Origin: Bipolaris cookei
Taxonomy: Eukaryota > Ascomycota > Dothideomycetes > Pleosporales > Pleosporaceae
Assembly (NCBI GenBank): GCA_002286855.1
Contig: NRSV01000057.1
Location: forward strand, 3,647-67,646
DNA: 64,000 nucleotides
Reading direction: 5' to 3'
Part shown: positions 10,315 to 20,685 of the stretch, piece after piece
Layout: every line of letters begins with the position of its first letter
How positions within the stretch are numbered: position 1 is the stretch's first letter
Made by a program: the position numbers and the translations under genes
The notes under the pieces: model-generated
Told to the model about the DNA's origin: nothing
Seen by the model: only the letters and a program-made list of their open reading frames with translations
Databases searched by the model: none

Positions 10315-11682
10315 ATGGCAACTGCTGCAATTCGACTTTCTCCCTCCCACGTTGGACTCATCAAAGCAGCGGGTGACATCACTCCAGAATCGCTTGAAGC
10401 ATGCAACAAACTGCTCCAAAAGAACCACGAAGAATGGCACATGTTCTTCCGAGACACAGCAGGTCATAATCACATTGTTCACAGCCTTCTTACAGTTTTG
10501 GCTCTGGGTGCTGGTCCAGAAGAGCTCAAAGCGAGATACGAAGACGGTGTACCGATCCAGCGCGTAATGCCCTCGGTGGACGCCGAATTATTGGAGACGC
10601 TGAGGAAAAGTGATGGACCTGACGCCCTCTACAATTCCATTGTGGGACAGGTTCATCAGTACCACACCTATCTCGAATTCTTCAAGGGGGAAATTAGAGA
10701 TAAGGGCTGGAAAGAGGTTATACAGAAATACGTTCTAGCGCGCAGCAAACTGGCTGACCTGATTCTTGCACGCATGTTTGAGGGGGCCTATCACCCCATC
10801 ATCCACCTCGGTCTCGGCGTCGAGTTCCAGCAACCAGCCATTGTAGCTGAGGCACTTGCTCAGGCTGCAGCCCACGATGACTCCCGAATCAGCACATTTT
10901 TCAAGAATGCCGAGCAAGAAGCTGCCATTTCGTACCCATCACGAAAGCCCAAGTCGTTGCTAGATTTGGTGTACGAAGTCCGTGCAACCGACGCCATTCG
11001 TAACGCACCCAGGTGGACTGACTTTGGCAACAAAATGCGTGACGGTATTATAGGTCGCGCGGGTGACGAAATGGCTAGTTTAGCGTCACAGTTCCGCATC
11101 AAGAATGAGGAGAAAGACCTTGAGCGTCGGATCGCCGAGATGATCAGTGTGTGTGCGTATTTTACGGGAGCCGCGCAGGACAAGAGCAAGCCAAACCGCA
11201 TGATCAAGATTGATTTCTTCTACATGCACTGTGTCACGAGCAGCATATTCTTTTCCGTTTTCAACAAGCAAGACTGGATCAAACTCGAGGACCGCGTTCG
11301 TCTCGTTGAATGGAAAGCACGTCTCGACTTGGCCTGGTACGCCGTTTCGGGGTCTGCAGTACTCGACGGCAGCGCTATCTCTGCGTACTCGTCTCCACAA
11401 AGCGACAGCCTGGGCTGGGACGAGCTTTTCGACAGGGTTATCAAGGAGCATGATGATGGACATGCGGCCAAATTCATACGTGCTTTGAAAAACGGAGAAG
11501 ATTGTGCGAAAGAGTTTGAAGGAGGAGAGTATGAGGAGTACTTCCCAATGAAGGGAGATATGTGGCTGAGGTTGGCGAGAATGTGTCAGGATACAACTGA
11601 GAACAGGCATCCGGATCTCAAGTGGGTGCCATTTACTGGATTTGATCAGCCTTGGAACAGGCCGGATTTGGTTGTTCCCTAG
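10315..11682 (+). CDS. Questin-oxidase-like protein (DUF4243; AflY/GedK family)
   Basis: Intronless, 455 residues from the ATG at 10315, within the usual family length. Family-type histidine-rich segments are visible: HNHIVHSLLTVLALGAG (residues 51-67) and HPIIHLGLGVEFQQPAIVAEAL (160-181, quoted in part as HLGLGVEFQQPA), plus HSF-like helices typical of this all-alpha family. Characterised relatives (GedK questin oxidase, AflY, MdpL) cleave anthraquinone-type rings in Baeyer-Villiger fashion. Substrate here is unknown; no polyketide synthase is in view. It is convergent with the NmrA-like gene 365 bp downstream. In the aflatoxin cluster, AflY works with the NmrA-like AflX, so the pairing may be meaningful. 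No disabling change seen. Confidence 0.8.
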   Translation: MATAAIRLSPSHVGLIKAAGDITPESLEACNKLLQKNHEEWHMFFRDTAGHNHIVHSLLTVLALGAGPEELKARYEDGVPIQRVMPSVDAELLETLRKSDGPDALYNSIVGQVHQYHTYLEFFKGEIRDKGWKEVIQKYVLARSKLADLILARMFEGAYHPIIHLGLGVEFQQPAIVAEALAQAAAHDDSRISTFFKNAEQEAAISYPSRKPKSLLDLVYEVRATDAIRNAPRWTDFGNKMRDGIIGRAGDEMASLASQFRIKNEEKDLERRIAEMISVCAYFTGAAQDKSKPNRMIKIDFFYMHCVTSSIFFSVFNKQDWIKLEDRVRLVEWKARLDLAWYAVSGSAVLDGSAISAYSSPQSDSLGWDELFDRVIKEHDDGHAAKFIRALKNGEDCAKEFEGGEYEEYFPMKGDMWLRLARMCQDTTENRHPDLKWVPFTGFDQPWNRPDLVVP

Positions 11683-12047
11683 GTTTCATGAGTTCTCTGT
11701 GAGCAGATAGATGAATGTTGAATGAATATTTCTCTTACATTCCTTTCAACCTGTAACGATGAGTTTGGAAGCAAGCAAGTTCGAGCCATTGTATCAGGCA
11801 ACTGTCCAACATGCCTGAGTATCATGTACTTGTACCCACTTATATATCTAGACTTGGATATGCGTGTATGGGCCCATCGAATATTCGCACATATATTTCG
11901 AGTTGTAATCCACGCCTGCTTGTCTCCGCGAGTCAAAGATATCCACAACAAGATATAAAAACAATGAAATGTAATTCTCTACTCGAAAAGATAGGAACTG
12001 ACAACGTTGAATGGTTAATAATCTGTTCAAGCTACTGCCTCATAACT

Positions 12048-12911
12048 CTAAGAGGGACCTGTGCTTGGCAAATAAGGATGCAGCCATGGGAAAAAGTGTC
12101 TCATCAATCCCATTAAGATACACACTGGGGTACCCGATGGGAACTTTGCGCCAACACCCCTCTTTGCATTGACGACACCAACATTTCTCCCATGATAACG
12201 GCCCTCGGGATCTTGGGCAGCCTCAATCATACCTGCTGAGAGGTCAAGATAGCTGATGAAGCTTTCTTCCTCGTCTAGTGTTAACCGGTGGCCTCGTGAA
12301 ATGTCGGGAGAAAGACCGGCTGGCTTGATGAAGATAGATGACAGCCACGATGACTCTGTGCGCATCATCTTTTCAGCAACATCTAGGTCTCTATAGACGT
12401 GGGATGCAGCAGTGAGCATAATTGGGCGAAACCATGAGGGCATATCGCGGCTGAGGTATGGATCAATCGTGGCAGAGCTAAGAAGGACCAGTGTAGGAAG
12501 CTTGAGCCCAGGCAATGCTTTCGCTTTGATGTTTTTCAATGCGGCGATAACTGTGGCAGCACTATCCTAGAGGGTGTAGTGTATGCATTAGCCCAACATT
12601 GTAGCAGGTGTGTGATTTCGAGGTTGTCATCTCACCTGGCTAACACGACATCCAGGAATGTTGTCATTGGTCGTGGCCACCATGAAGACGGCGTGGGTAT
12701 CGCGCACGCAGTCTTCCATAAGCTCGACGTCGGTGATACTCCCGGCAAAGACTTGGACATTTTTATTGTCGATGACTTCAGGAAGCAATCTTTGTAGTTT
12801 CGCGGCATTGCGACAATAGGCATTGATTCTGTTGTCAGGTGATTTGAGGAGGTTCTGGATCAAGGCTGTGCCACAGTTGCCGGTGGAGCCGAGGATGGCG
12901 TAGGTAGGCAT
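12048..12911 (-). CDS. NmrA-like NAD(P)-binding reductase
   Basis: Two exons on the minus strand: 12636-12911 and 12048-12566, with a 69-bp intron; product 264 residues. The start at 12911 is chosen because MPTYAILGSTGNCG places the Rossmann glycine motif (GSTGNCG, residues 8-14) directly at the N-terminus, as in the family. VQVFAGSITD and VFMVATTNDN match the strand-helix pattern of atypical SDRs. There is no classical YxxxK pair, as usual for NmrA-like proteins. Family members act as NAD(P)-dependent reductases or isomerases in fungal clusters (AflX, AvfA) or as redox sensors; the cluster role is favoured by the neighbouring questin-oxidase-like gene. Frame intact. Confidence 0.8.
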
Positions 12912-14082
12912 GGTGTATGGGTTCAAGCAGCTGGAATCAAGGGCGTCCAAGATGCGAGCATGCTGCTCTAATTTTCATATGTATGTGTCGGAACGTAGTT
13001 TGCATGGTCCTTAAGCGCGCCCTCGCAGCTCGGGTCGGGGCGAACGCCTCTTAACTCGGGTCGGGGCAAACGCTTCTCGACTCGGGTCGGGGTTGACTGC
13101 TTGCGCCCCGGGACTGGAAGTATTGTACTGTGGACCTGGCAATGTGATTCGTCGTGCGGTCGTAGTACCGTACACGGACACCGGGCGCCCACCCCAACAC
13201 TAAAACAGTAGTAACACCACAACTTTGACGAGTCATAAATCCACCGTTATGGGTCCTGTTCAAGCTGCGACTGAAGACACCAAATCGCGCGAATCAAGAG
13301 AACACTTTGCATATAAAGAACTGTCTAAGAAACACAATATTGATCGCACGACGTTGAGCCGAAGGCACAGAGGCATACAGGCCCCAGCGGGCACCCAGCC
13401 ATCAAATGGACGTAAGCTCACCTCACAACAGGAGTTGGAGCCTATATTATATATTGAAAAGCTGAATAAGAGAGGCTTACCATATACAAGAGAGATGATC
13501 AGGAGTTTCGCGTCAGCTCTAGCGAAAGAGGAGGTCTCTGAGCGCTGTTTCGCGCTTCATCAACCGGAATAATAATGAGCTCATCTCAAAGAGGACCAGC
13601 GTCATGGATCGTGCGCGCTACCAAGCTGATTCTCTAATGAAGTATGAGGCTTACTTCGACCTTCTGCATCAAAAGATTAAGGAGCATTGCCTTGAGGCTG
13701 GTGATATATACAATATAGATGAGAAGGGCTTCCTTGTTGGGATAGTTGGTACGAGCAACATGATCTTCAGTAAACGTCGATGGGATAAGAAAGAGGTTAT
13801 AGCATCATTTCAAGATGGATCATGTAAGTTTTTGACGCCCCTGGCTTGCATCTGCGCTGATGGGAACACATTGCCGCCAGGCCTCATCTACGCGTCAGCG
13901 CGAAGAGCTATTAGATCAAACTGGGTGGAAGGAATTACTGCTGGTGAGCATGAGGTGTTTTTAACATCAAACCCATCAGGTTGGAGCAACAATGACGTTG
14001 GGCTGGCATGGCTTAAGCAAGTTTGAGCGCTGCACGAAGAACAAACCAGGGAGATGTCGATTGCTCATCCTTGATAGCCATG

Positions 14083-14311
14083 TGTCAGATGACAGCAACC
14101 TAAGCCGCGGAACGCAGTCGATATTATGCCAGGATATATCGGCATGAATTACAGCCGACGTACTTTGATACTTACATGAAACAAGCACCTACCGAGGCAA
14201 TAGCAAGACACTGCACATAAGTAATGGCAGAGAACAATCACAACACAGATCAATACAATTCATTTTTTCACAATCAATTGACCGTCCTCGATAACACATG
14301 ACAATCTAACA
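14083..14311. mobile_element. Possible ~230-bp MITE inside copy N
   Basis: The transposase codons for the LDSH motif are interrupted: CCATG precedes the foreign stretch (14078-14082) and recurs at 14312-14316, after which coding resumes with GGATCTCACCTTACCCC. The insert begins TGTCAGATGACA and ends TGACAATCTAACA, a weak inverted match. It has no coding capacity. Confidence 0.45.
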
Positions 14312-14332
14312 CCATGGATCTCACCTTACCCC

Positions 14333-14400
14333 TGAGTTTATTGAGTATTGCAATAACCATAGGATACTATTTATGGTGATCGCAATACTCAATAAACTCA
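14333..14400. repeat. 19-bp perfect inverted repeat from a local template switch
   Basis: 14333-14351 (TGAGTTTATTGAGTATTGC) is exactly inverted at 14382-14400, with a 30-nt loop. The left arm is normal coding sequence (EFIEYC); the right arm replaces the bases that should encode the following PHTTH region, as seen in the related element at 20376-23262. Confidence 0.75.
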
Positions 14401-15709
14401 CACGCTGCAACCGTTTGATGTGGTGATGTTCAAACCACTCTCCACTAGCTACTCAAATGAGCTCACCAATCATCTCCACCACGGCCAAGGGCTCATCTCA
14501 ATCAAGAAAGGAGACTTTTTCTGTTATTCTGGAGAGCCCGGAGCTCATCGTTTACAAAAACCAACATCTCTAAGGCCTTCAGCTCCACCGGTATATGGCC
14601 AGCAGATCCTAATGTTATACTCAAAGAGTTCAGCTCAACACCTGATAAGAGCCACCGCGAGCGATCCCAGCTCTCTCCAAGTGATTGGAATTACCTCCGG
14701 CAGCTGGTATGAGAAGCTGCTGAAGATGGAGCTGTAAATGGAGTCAGAAAGCTCAGCGCTCCACTCCATCATCTTCAGGATCAAAGTGAGCTATTACGTC
14801 ATGAGAATGAGGGATTAAGAGCAGCTCTTTCACATAAACAGAAGCATAAGGGCAAGGGCAAAGCTCTGGATCTTCAACAACTCAAGGAGTATCATGGTGG
14901 AGCGGTCTTCTGGTCACCTCATAAGTTCCGCGAAGCTCGAGCTCGAGAAGCAGTTTGTGAGCGCGAAGAGAGGGAGGAGAAACTCCAGAAAGCACGAGCC
15001 AAGAAGGACCGCGAGCAGGCTCAATTGTAGCGTCAATTTGAGCGCGAGGAGAGGCGCGCTGAACGATTGAGACTCAATGAGATGCGTAAGCTTGAGCGAG
15101 CTGAGAAAGCAGCTGAACGCGTGCGTAAAAAAGAAGTTCGCAACACTGAAAAAGCTCAACACCAAGCTCCAAAGCGCAAGCATACAGCCTCAAGAGTATT
15201 TACCTCTAAGAATAAGCGTCAAAACTATCCGTGGTGGATGGAGCTCGCGATGGAGCTGCATCTGCTTCATCATCTATCCCACCAAAGATCATGACGCGAG
15301 GCCGCAGCGTTAAGCCCCCGCAAAAGTTTAGATAGTACAAATTGATCACAAGCACCTATTTACTGCAAAATCACGTTTTAGTATATATTAAGCTATTATG
15401 TGGCGTTGTACAGCTTTAAGTTTAAGATCGCGATAGTGTTGATAGGTGGGCGCCCGGTGTTCGTGTACGGTACACAGTGACCGGGGTGGCCATTTCTCCC
15501 GGTAGAATACGAATGCAGGTTAGAGCCAAATGCACCAGGGCCCTAACCCGACTAGTTCCGCAGGGGAACAGAGGTATCATGTTCATATGAAGGGAGTGCT
15601 TGCATTTGCAAAAGTTGAGCAAAACTTCCTTTCTGATCCGTCAACTTTCTTAGCTCATACCCGCCCGTCTTCTTGCTACCTTCGTCACCCTCGGAATCCT
15701 CCTTGAGCT

Positions 15710-16685
15710 ATGGGTTTTCTATACAGCCAGTTCTTCAGGACACCCATCCATCCCAAGGGAAACTTCAGCGGAAAGACTGTCATCGTCAATGGCAGCAATG
15801 TCGGCCTTGGAAAGGAAGCAGCGCGACACCACGCCCGATTGGGTGCAGGCAAGCTCATTCTCACCGTACGCAGTGTCGACAAGGGCCAGGAAGCCAAGGA
15901 GGACATTGTGCGTACGACGGGACACAAGGATATCCACGTCTGGAAGCTCGATATGGGCGATCACAACAGCGTCAAGTCGTTCGCTAAGCGCGCCGAAGCC
16001 GAGCTAGAGCGTATCGATATCTTCATTGCCAACGCTGGGGTGGTTCACGCCGAGTACCATCAAGTCGACGGGCACGAAGAAGGAATAGCGGTCAACGTCA
16101 TCGCCACAACGCTACTGATGGCCAAAATTATGCCCAAGATGCGTGAAACAGCTACTCGGTTCAACACGCGACCCACATTCACCATCCCGGGTCCGCCGCA
16201 TATGGGCACATAACCTTTCCCCAGCGCTCCGCCCCAGACGGTCAGATTTTTACTGCACTGTCCGATAGAGAAACGTGCAAGAAGTATTGGTCAGAGCAGT
16301 ATCCCGTATCTAAGCTCATACAGATACTAATCGTTCGCGCCATTGCCGATCACCATCCGGCTAGCAAGTTTCCTATCACCATTGATATTGTCAATCCGGG
16401 CTTGTGCTGGTCCGCGCTCGCACGTGAGGCTACGGGCTGGGATTCTGATTCTTCAGACTGGTGGTGGCACGCTCGACAGAGGTAGGCAGTAGGACACTAG
16501 TACACGCAGGTGCATCGGGCATGGACACGCACGGCAAGTATTTGAGTGACTGCATGATCGAGGAACCAACTCCTCTAGTGACAGATGCGGCGGGTAAGAA
16601 AGGACAAGAGCACATCGCGGCTGAAGTCCTCAAGGAGATTGAGACTATTCAGCCCAGTGTCTCGAAGAATTTCCGGACTGTTTAA
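15710..16685 (+). pseudogene. Short-chain dehydrogenase pseudogene (retinol-dehydrogenase-like)
   Basis: Starts MGFLYSQFFRTPIHP at 15710. The Rossmann motif GSNVGLG follows at about residues 28-34 and NAGVV (the NNAG site) near 110. The frame ends at 16213, but the +1 frame continues with the rest of the fold, including the YPVSK active site near 16300 and VNPGLCWSALAREA. A second shift near 16450 leads to ARSTEVGSRTLVHA and the normal C-terminus at 16685. Two frameshifts in one gene argue for a pseudogene; sequencing error is the alternative. No intron consensus explains either break. The intact ancestor would be about 325 residues, usual for the family. Confidence 0.8.
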
Positions 16686-17080
16686 GTGGCCTCATACTAT
16701 GTAACACGATATATACGAGCAAACATGGTTTAAGACATAGAATTTTGTATGTTAGAAGAAACTTGGAACATTATTGCACGCAAAGCTACCTCAATATAGC
16801 ACGTACTGTACTTCAAAGCATCATACTGGTGTCCATGGCAAAAAAGTGTGTCCCGCTGGCAGATTGGTATTGGTAAATTTGACGCTGGTAACTAAATGCG
16901 CGAATGCCTGGCCAAGTTTTTTGTAGGCATACTCTTCCAGGTCGTGACTAAAGATCCGTTTGGGGAAGCGCGTACGCACCTTCGAGTGGTCTTTGGTGAT
17001 AGCGTCCCAGTCCGTGGCTGTTTTGAGCTGTGCGTTTACAAACACCATTTTCTGGGCACAAATAACGCGCTCGTACGACA
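16686..17080. other. Spacer between SDR pseudogene and LINE fragment
   Basis: An 80-odd residue minus-strand frame (16821-17081, with ITKDHSKVRTRFPKRIF) is open but matches nothing I recognise and starts at a non-ATG codon next to the LINE boundary. It may be the C-terminal scrap of a gene cut by the LINE. Nothing else is supported. Confidence 0.35.
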
Positions 17081-17605
17081 AGTACCTGCTATCTATCTAC
17101 TCAGACGCCTCAGCTACAAGCAAAGGCAAGGTTATAGGAGTAGGAGTAGCTTTCTACAAAGGAGCTAGCCTAATAGCTCAGGAAAAAGTTAACATAGGAT
17201 ATAACCAACTAATCTACAACGGTGAGCAAGAAGGTATTACTCTAGGCCTAGAGAAAGCTATCGATCTAGTAGAAGACTGTCTAGAAATCAGAGTATATGC
17301 AGACAACCAGGGTGCAATACTTAGATTCCAAACTGCTTCTGATAATGCTGGACAAGAATGGCAACTTAGATGTATAAGAGCAGCAGAGAAACTTCAAGAA
17401 AAAGGCCTAATACCTACGGTACGCTGGGTACCAGGCCACCAGGACGTTATAGGAAATGAGAAAGCAGATACCCTAGCAAAAGAGGCGACTAAACTAGACC
17501 CTATCTCTAGTAAAACTAGTCTAGCTATTATAGGCACACGAATAAAACAGCTAGACGACAGGGAATGGTTCAGCTCTCTTGAACAGTATAGAAGGAAAAC
17601 CATTA
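17081..17605 (+). pseudogene. LINE ORF2 fragment: RNase H domain
   Basis: An open stretch of about 170 codons carrying a complete type-I RNase H. The Asp-Glu-Asp-Asp set is visible: YSDAS, GEQEGI, YADNQG and GNEKAD, with the WVPGH signature before the last. This domain follows reverse transcriptase in Tad/I-type LINEs. The RT part is missing upstream (boundary about 17080), and the 3' side is cut at 17605 by a pogo insertion at a TA. It may belong to the LINE family whose tails occur at 1571, 4982 and 42608. Confidence 0.8.
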
Positions 17606-18490
17606 ACGTGGTTCACAAGCGAGCGAGCACCCCAAGCGAGTGGCCACCTCCCCACCAGCGCGTCGACGTCGACACCTTATCACGCACTTTTATCACAGTC
17701 AATAAACTATCGTGATATACCAAATTAATTATCAGAATCGCTACAATCACTTGCACTATCTATCTCAACTGCGCAGGTACGAGCGTTATGTCCAGTCTGC
17801 TTGCAACGCCCGCACCGCCTCTCTCGTCGCACCCTCTTCGACGCACTCTCACCATCACCACAACTACTACCCGCCTGTTCAGCTAATGCTTCTTGTATCT
17901 CGCCTACATTAAGAGTCTCTTCTGTCCGCAAGTATCGACGCTTGCGGCTCTTACGCTTGTTTGATTCGTCTAGAGCCTCTTGAAGAGTAGCCGGCGACCC
18001 GACGCGTCCACGCCTTGGATCACAGTAACCCACTCACGGTTGCCTGGCTGTATCTGCTTCTTTTTTCCATATACTCCCGAGTCTGTGATAACTAACTGTG
18101 ATAAAATCTTGCCCATCACAAAGCCAGTTTCGTCAAAGTTGTAGATATCATCGTCCACAATACCCCACTTCTGTTTCGTCGCCTTAACTAGATCAAACCA
18201 GCGATGGATAGTCGCTGGGTCCTCGCAGGTAGCTCGCTGGCGATCATAAGGACAGCTCCAGCGCGTCGCCGTCGAATTGTTGTTCGGGGGACGCTATATA
18301 TCTCTGCAGCACGTTTTACACTTTGAACACGTTAGGATTTAATATCAAAGATAACAAGTTGAATATCTGATTCGTTAGAAATCAATCAGCCACTGCGTGG
18401 TTGAGACATATCGCGTTGTAGTGTTGACATTAGGGCGCTGGTGGGGAGGTGGCCACTCGCTTGGGGTGGCCGCTCGCTTGTGAACCACGT
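17606..18490 (-). mobile_element. Pogo/Fot1-like deletion derivative (copy B)
   Basis: TIR ACGTGGTTCACAAGCGAG at 17606 and its complement ending at 18490, with TA on both sides (17604-17605, 18491-18492). 885 bp. The minus-strand transposase remnant keeps YNFDETGF (about 18120-18150) and the C-terminal CCHC knuckle (RCGRCKQTGHNARTC, about 17765-17810). It has the same GRR-LLFKRL junction as copy A, plus a second deletion that fuses the N-terminal HTH to the region before YDRQRA. Stops occur in the N-terminal part. Non-autonomous. Confidence 0.85.
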
Positions 18491-18535
18491 TAACGTATCT
18501 GTACTCGCCCCACGGAGCCTAGTTCTGCCGAACTA

Positions 18536-20373
18536 GGCCCTACCCAGCTCAACGTCAATTCCATCAACCCACACGATTTGTATCGTAAACTGACCGCACA
18601 AACACGTGAAATATTATATATTTGTTATAGCTACTTATTGGGAGGTATCTCCCAGTGTATAAAACGCATCACTGGTGCCTGTTGACTTGGTGTTGAGGCC
18701 TCTACAGAGGCAGGTGTTGGCTGTTGGGTGGCATCTCGGAGGCGCCGTCTTGTCTCCCTCACAGCCTTACGTACAGCCTTTTGCTCAGCGATTTTAGCTT
18801 TTTGAGATACGACCTCTCGCGAACCTCTAGCTGTAACTACACCTCCTTTCTGAATCGTTGATCGTGAGTTGTCCTGGCGCTGAGCCCTCTCGCGGGCAGC
18901 AGCTGTAGTCTTGGCAAGCTCACGAGTCGCGAGATCGTAGTTCAAACCTAGTATAACTGACGCCTTAGCAACTCGCGCAGCCCGATTACTTAGTATATGC
19001 TCAGTATAATTACAGAGCTCTTGCGTTTTACGAGCGTACGCAACAAAGGAGCGAGGAGTTGTAGGCGTAGGCGTCTCGGAGGCTTGAAAGAGATGGCTCA
19101 TCTCCTCGGGCGTTGACACCCTCTGTGGGCGCGCGAGCTTAAATAATACTCTCTCAGGATCCCATGGCCAGACGCCTGCTAATTCAAAAGCTTTTTGAAT
19201 AGTACTAGATTTGAATGTACGTCTTCTAATGCCATCAATTGCGTGTAGAAACTCAAGCTTGTTGAAATCGGTGCAGGCCTCCCGAGCAGCTCCCTCAACG
19301 ACGCCTCTATAGTGCTTCTTGTATGCTTGAAAAACACCAACGTCAAGAGGCTGTAGGTTGTGAGAGGTATGGGAGGGGAGCGAGAAAAGTACTATATTGT
19401 TGTCGTCACAAAAATCGATCAGCTCCTTTGTGCCATGGGATCCAAATCCATCAAAAATTAACAGCCTCCAGGTGCCTGTTTGACGGCGACTACTACAGGC
19501 GTCAAAGTGTCGAATCCACTCAAGAGAGAGCTCGTCGTTATTGTACGCCGTCTCTGAGACAGCCACCATGTAGTCATTAGGCAACTTTGTGTTGGTACAC
19601 CATTTTGAGAGGTGCGCTTTGCCCTTGAGAATGATGAATGGTGCCAGAACTGAGCCGTCAGCAGCGACAGTCTCGACGACTGTAACAGACTCGCGATTTG
19701 TATCAGACGGTGATTGTACAACGTCATCGTCGCCAGCCGTTGTTATAATATACTGCTGGCCTCCAACACCCATACGGATACCTGTCTCGTCCATATTGTA
19801 TAGATCTCCAGGCTGTATAGCGTACTCATCAATTGCGCGCTTTAGAGCGGCAAAGTGCCTCTCGTAGACCTCTACTGTATTAGCTGCTAGGTGTTTTATT
19901 TCCTGCTTTTTCTGCTTCTTGCGGCGGCAGTCTGGATTGCGCACCAGCCATCGTGAGATCCAGTTTTTGCCTATGGGTGGTGCCTTGCCATCTGGGTGCT
20001 CGAGATCAAGGATCCGCTGCGCGGCGGAGATGAGCTGCGGCGTAAGAGGAGGCATGTATAACGCATCGCAGCGAGTAATATAGGCCTTCAGAGCAGCCTC
20101 CTGTTGCTGATTGAGCCTTCGATTTAGTGCGGCGCGCTCCGTTTTTGATGCGCGGCCTGAGACGCGCTTTTGGAGCCTGCTGTAGGGCACATGATTGTAG
20201 TCTGCTGCTGCGCGTATATTTGTGTGAAAACCACTATCTAACTCAGCAATAGCAATTTCAATACGCTCTTCAATCTGCGCGTAAGTTCCAAAGCGTTGCA
20301 ACATGTTGTTGTCGAGAAAAATTGGGTCAAAGTGGTGGAGGGGGGCAAAATTGACGTTGAGCTGGGTAGGGCC
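18536..20373 (-). mobile_element. Intact-looking pogo-like element (copy L)
   Basis: 25-bp perfect TIRs: 18536 GGCCCTACCCAGCTCAACGT and its complement ending at 20373, flanked by TA (18534-18535; 20374-20375). The right-hand TA is also the left flank of the next element, so L and M abut. 1,838 bp with one uninterrupted transposase ORF. Confidence 0.9.
18631..20304 (-). CDS. Pogo-family DDE transposase (copy L)
   Basis: 557 residues from the ATG at 20304. That start is chosen because the frame upstream of 20373 belongs to the neighbouring element's TIR. N-terminal psq-type HTH (residues ~25-60), CENP-B-type HTH with GKNWISRWLVRNPDCR (112-127), then the triad: Asp172 in YNMDETG, Asp285 in LLIFDGFGSH, Asp321 in LQPLDVGVF, a DD35D spacing. 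The C-terminal 130 residues are basic and coiled-coil-like (ARERAQRQ, RKAVRETRRRLRD). No stop or frameshift, so the protein may still work. It lacks the CCHC knuckle of the ACGTGG-ended copies. Confidence 0.85.
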   Translation of the reverse strand: MLQRFGTYAQIEERIEIAIAELDSGFHTNIRAAADYNHVPYSRLQKRVSGRASKTERAALNRRLNQQQEAALKAYITRCDALYMPPLTPQLISAAQRILDLEHPDGKAPPIGKNWISRWLVRNPDCRRKKQKKQEIKHLAANTVEVYERHFAALKRAIDEYAIQPGDLYNMDETGIRMGVGGQQYIITTAGDDDVVQSPSDTNRESVTVVETVAADGSVLAPFIILKGKAHLSKWCTNTKLPNDYMVAVSETAYNNDELSLEWIRHFDACSSRRQTGTWRLLIFDGFGSHGTKELIDFCDDNNIVLFSLPSHTSHNLQPLDVGVFQAYKKHYRGVVEGAAREACTDFNKLEFLHAIDGIRRRTFKSSTIQKAFELAGVWPWDPERVLFKLARPQRVSTPEEMSHLFQASETPTPTTPRSFVAYARKTQELCNYTEHILSNRAARVAKASVILGLNYDLATRELAKTTAAARERAQRQDNSRSTIQKGGVVTARGSREVVSQKAKIAEQKAVRKAVRETRRRLRDATQQPTPASVEASTPSQQAPVMRFIHWEIPPNK

Positions 20374-20685
20374 TACAGTATCCGTGCGCCAGATGCACAT
20401 GGTCGCCAGTTGCACACCCCAACAACAACAATATATTGAAAAAGATGAGGTTGTAGAGCCACCACAAATCGTAATAAAATTGCGCAAAGCTAGGATTATA
20501 CTATATACAGGCCTGCGGAGGTTTTGGCTTATTCAGATATTTTTTTGGAGGGCGTTATCACCCGGTCACGGCGACTACGCGGTGGAGCAGCTCGTGCAAC
20601 CCTTGCGGCTCCCACCACAGCTGGAGCAACACCACCACGCTTTTGACGCTTTGTAGCTGGCGTATGAGGTTGTGAAGCCTTGCGC

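Larger units (their letters stand above)
13249..15335 (+). pseudogene. Broken pogo-like transposase (copy N)
   Basis: ATG at 13249, N-terminal HTH (YKELSKKHNIDRTTLSRRH), then a frameshift near 13548. Frame recovers with MDRARYQADSL and reaches YNIDEKGF (first catalytic Asp), then CICADGNTLPP and PSGWSNNDVGLAWLK. After 14026 it is hit by an insertion (about 14083-14311), a local inverted copy (14382-14400), a frameshift and an internal stop (TAG near 15030). The C-terminus is a charged ERxERRAERLR coiled-coil-like tail ending RSVKPPQKFR near 15335. Clearly dead. Confidence 0.8.
13168..15470 (+). mobile_element. Degenerate pogo-like element (copy N)
   Basis: TIRs: 13168 starts CCGTACACGGACACCGGGCG and 15470 ends with its reverse complement (one mismatch), flanked by TA (13166-13167 and 15471-15472). 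It is 2.3 kb, of the same broad family as 20376-23262 by its transposase, but with different TIRs. It separates the NmrA-like gene from the SDR pseudogene. Confidence 0.85.
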
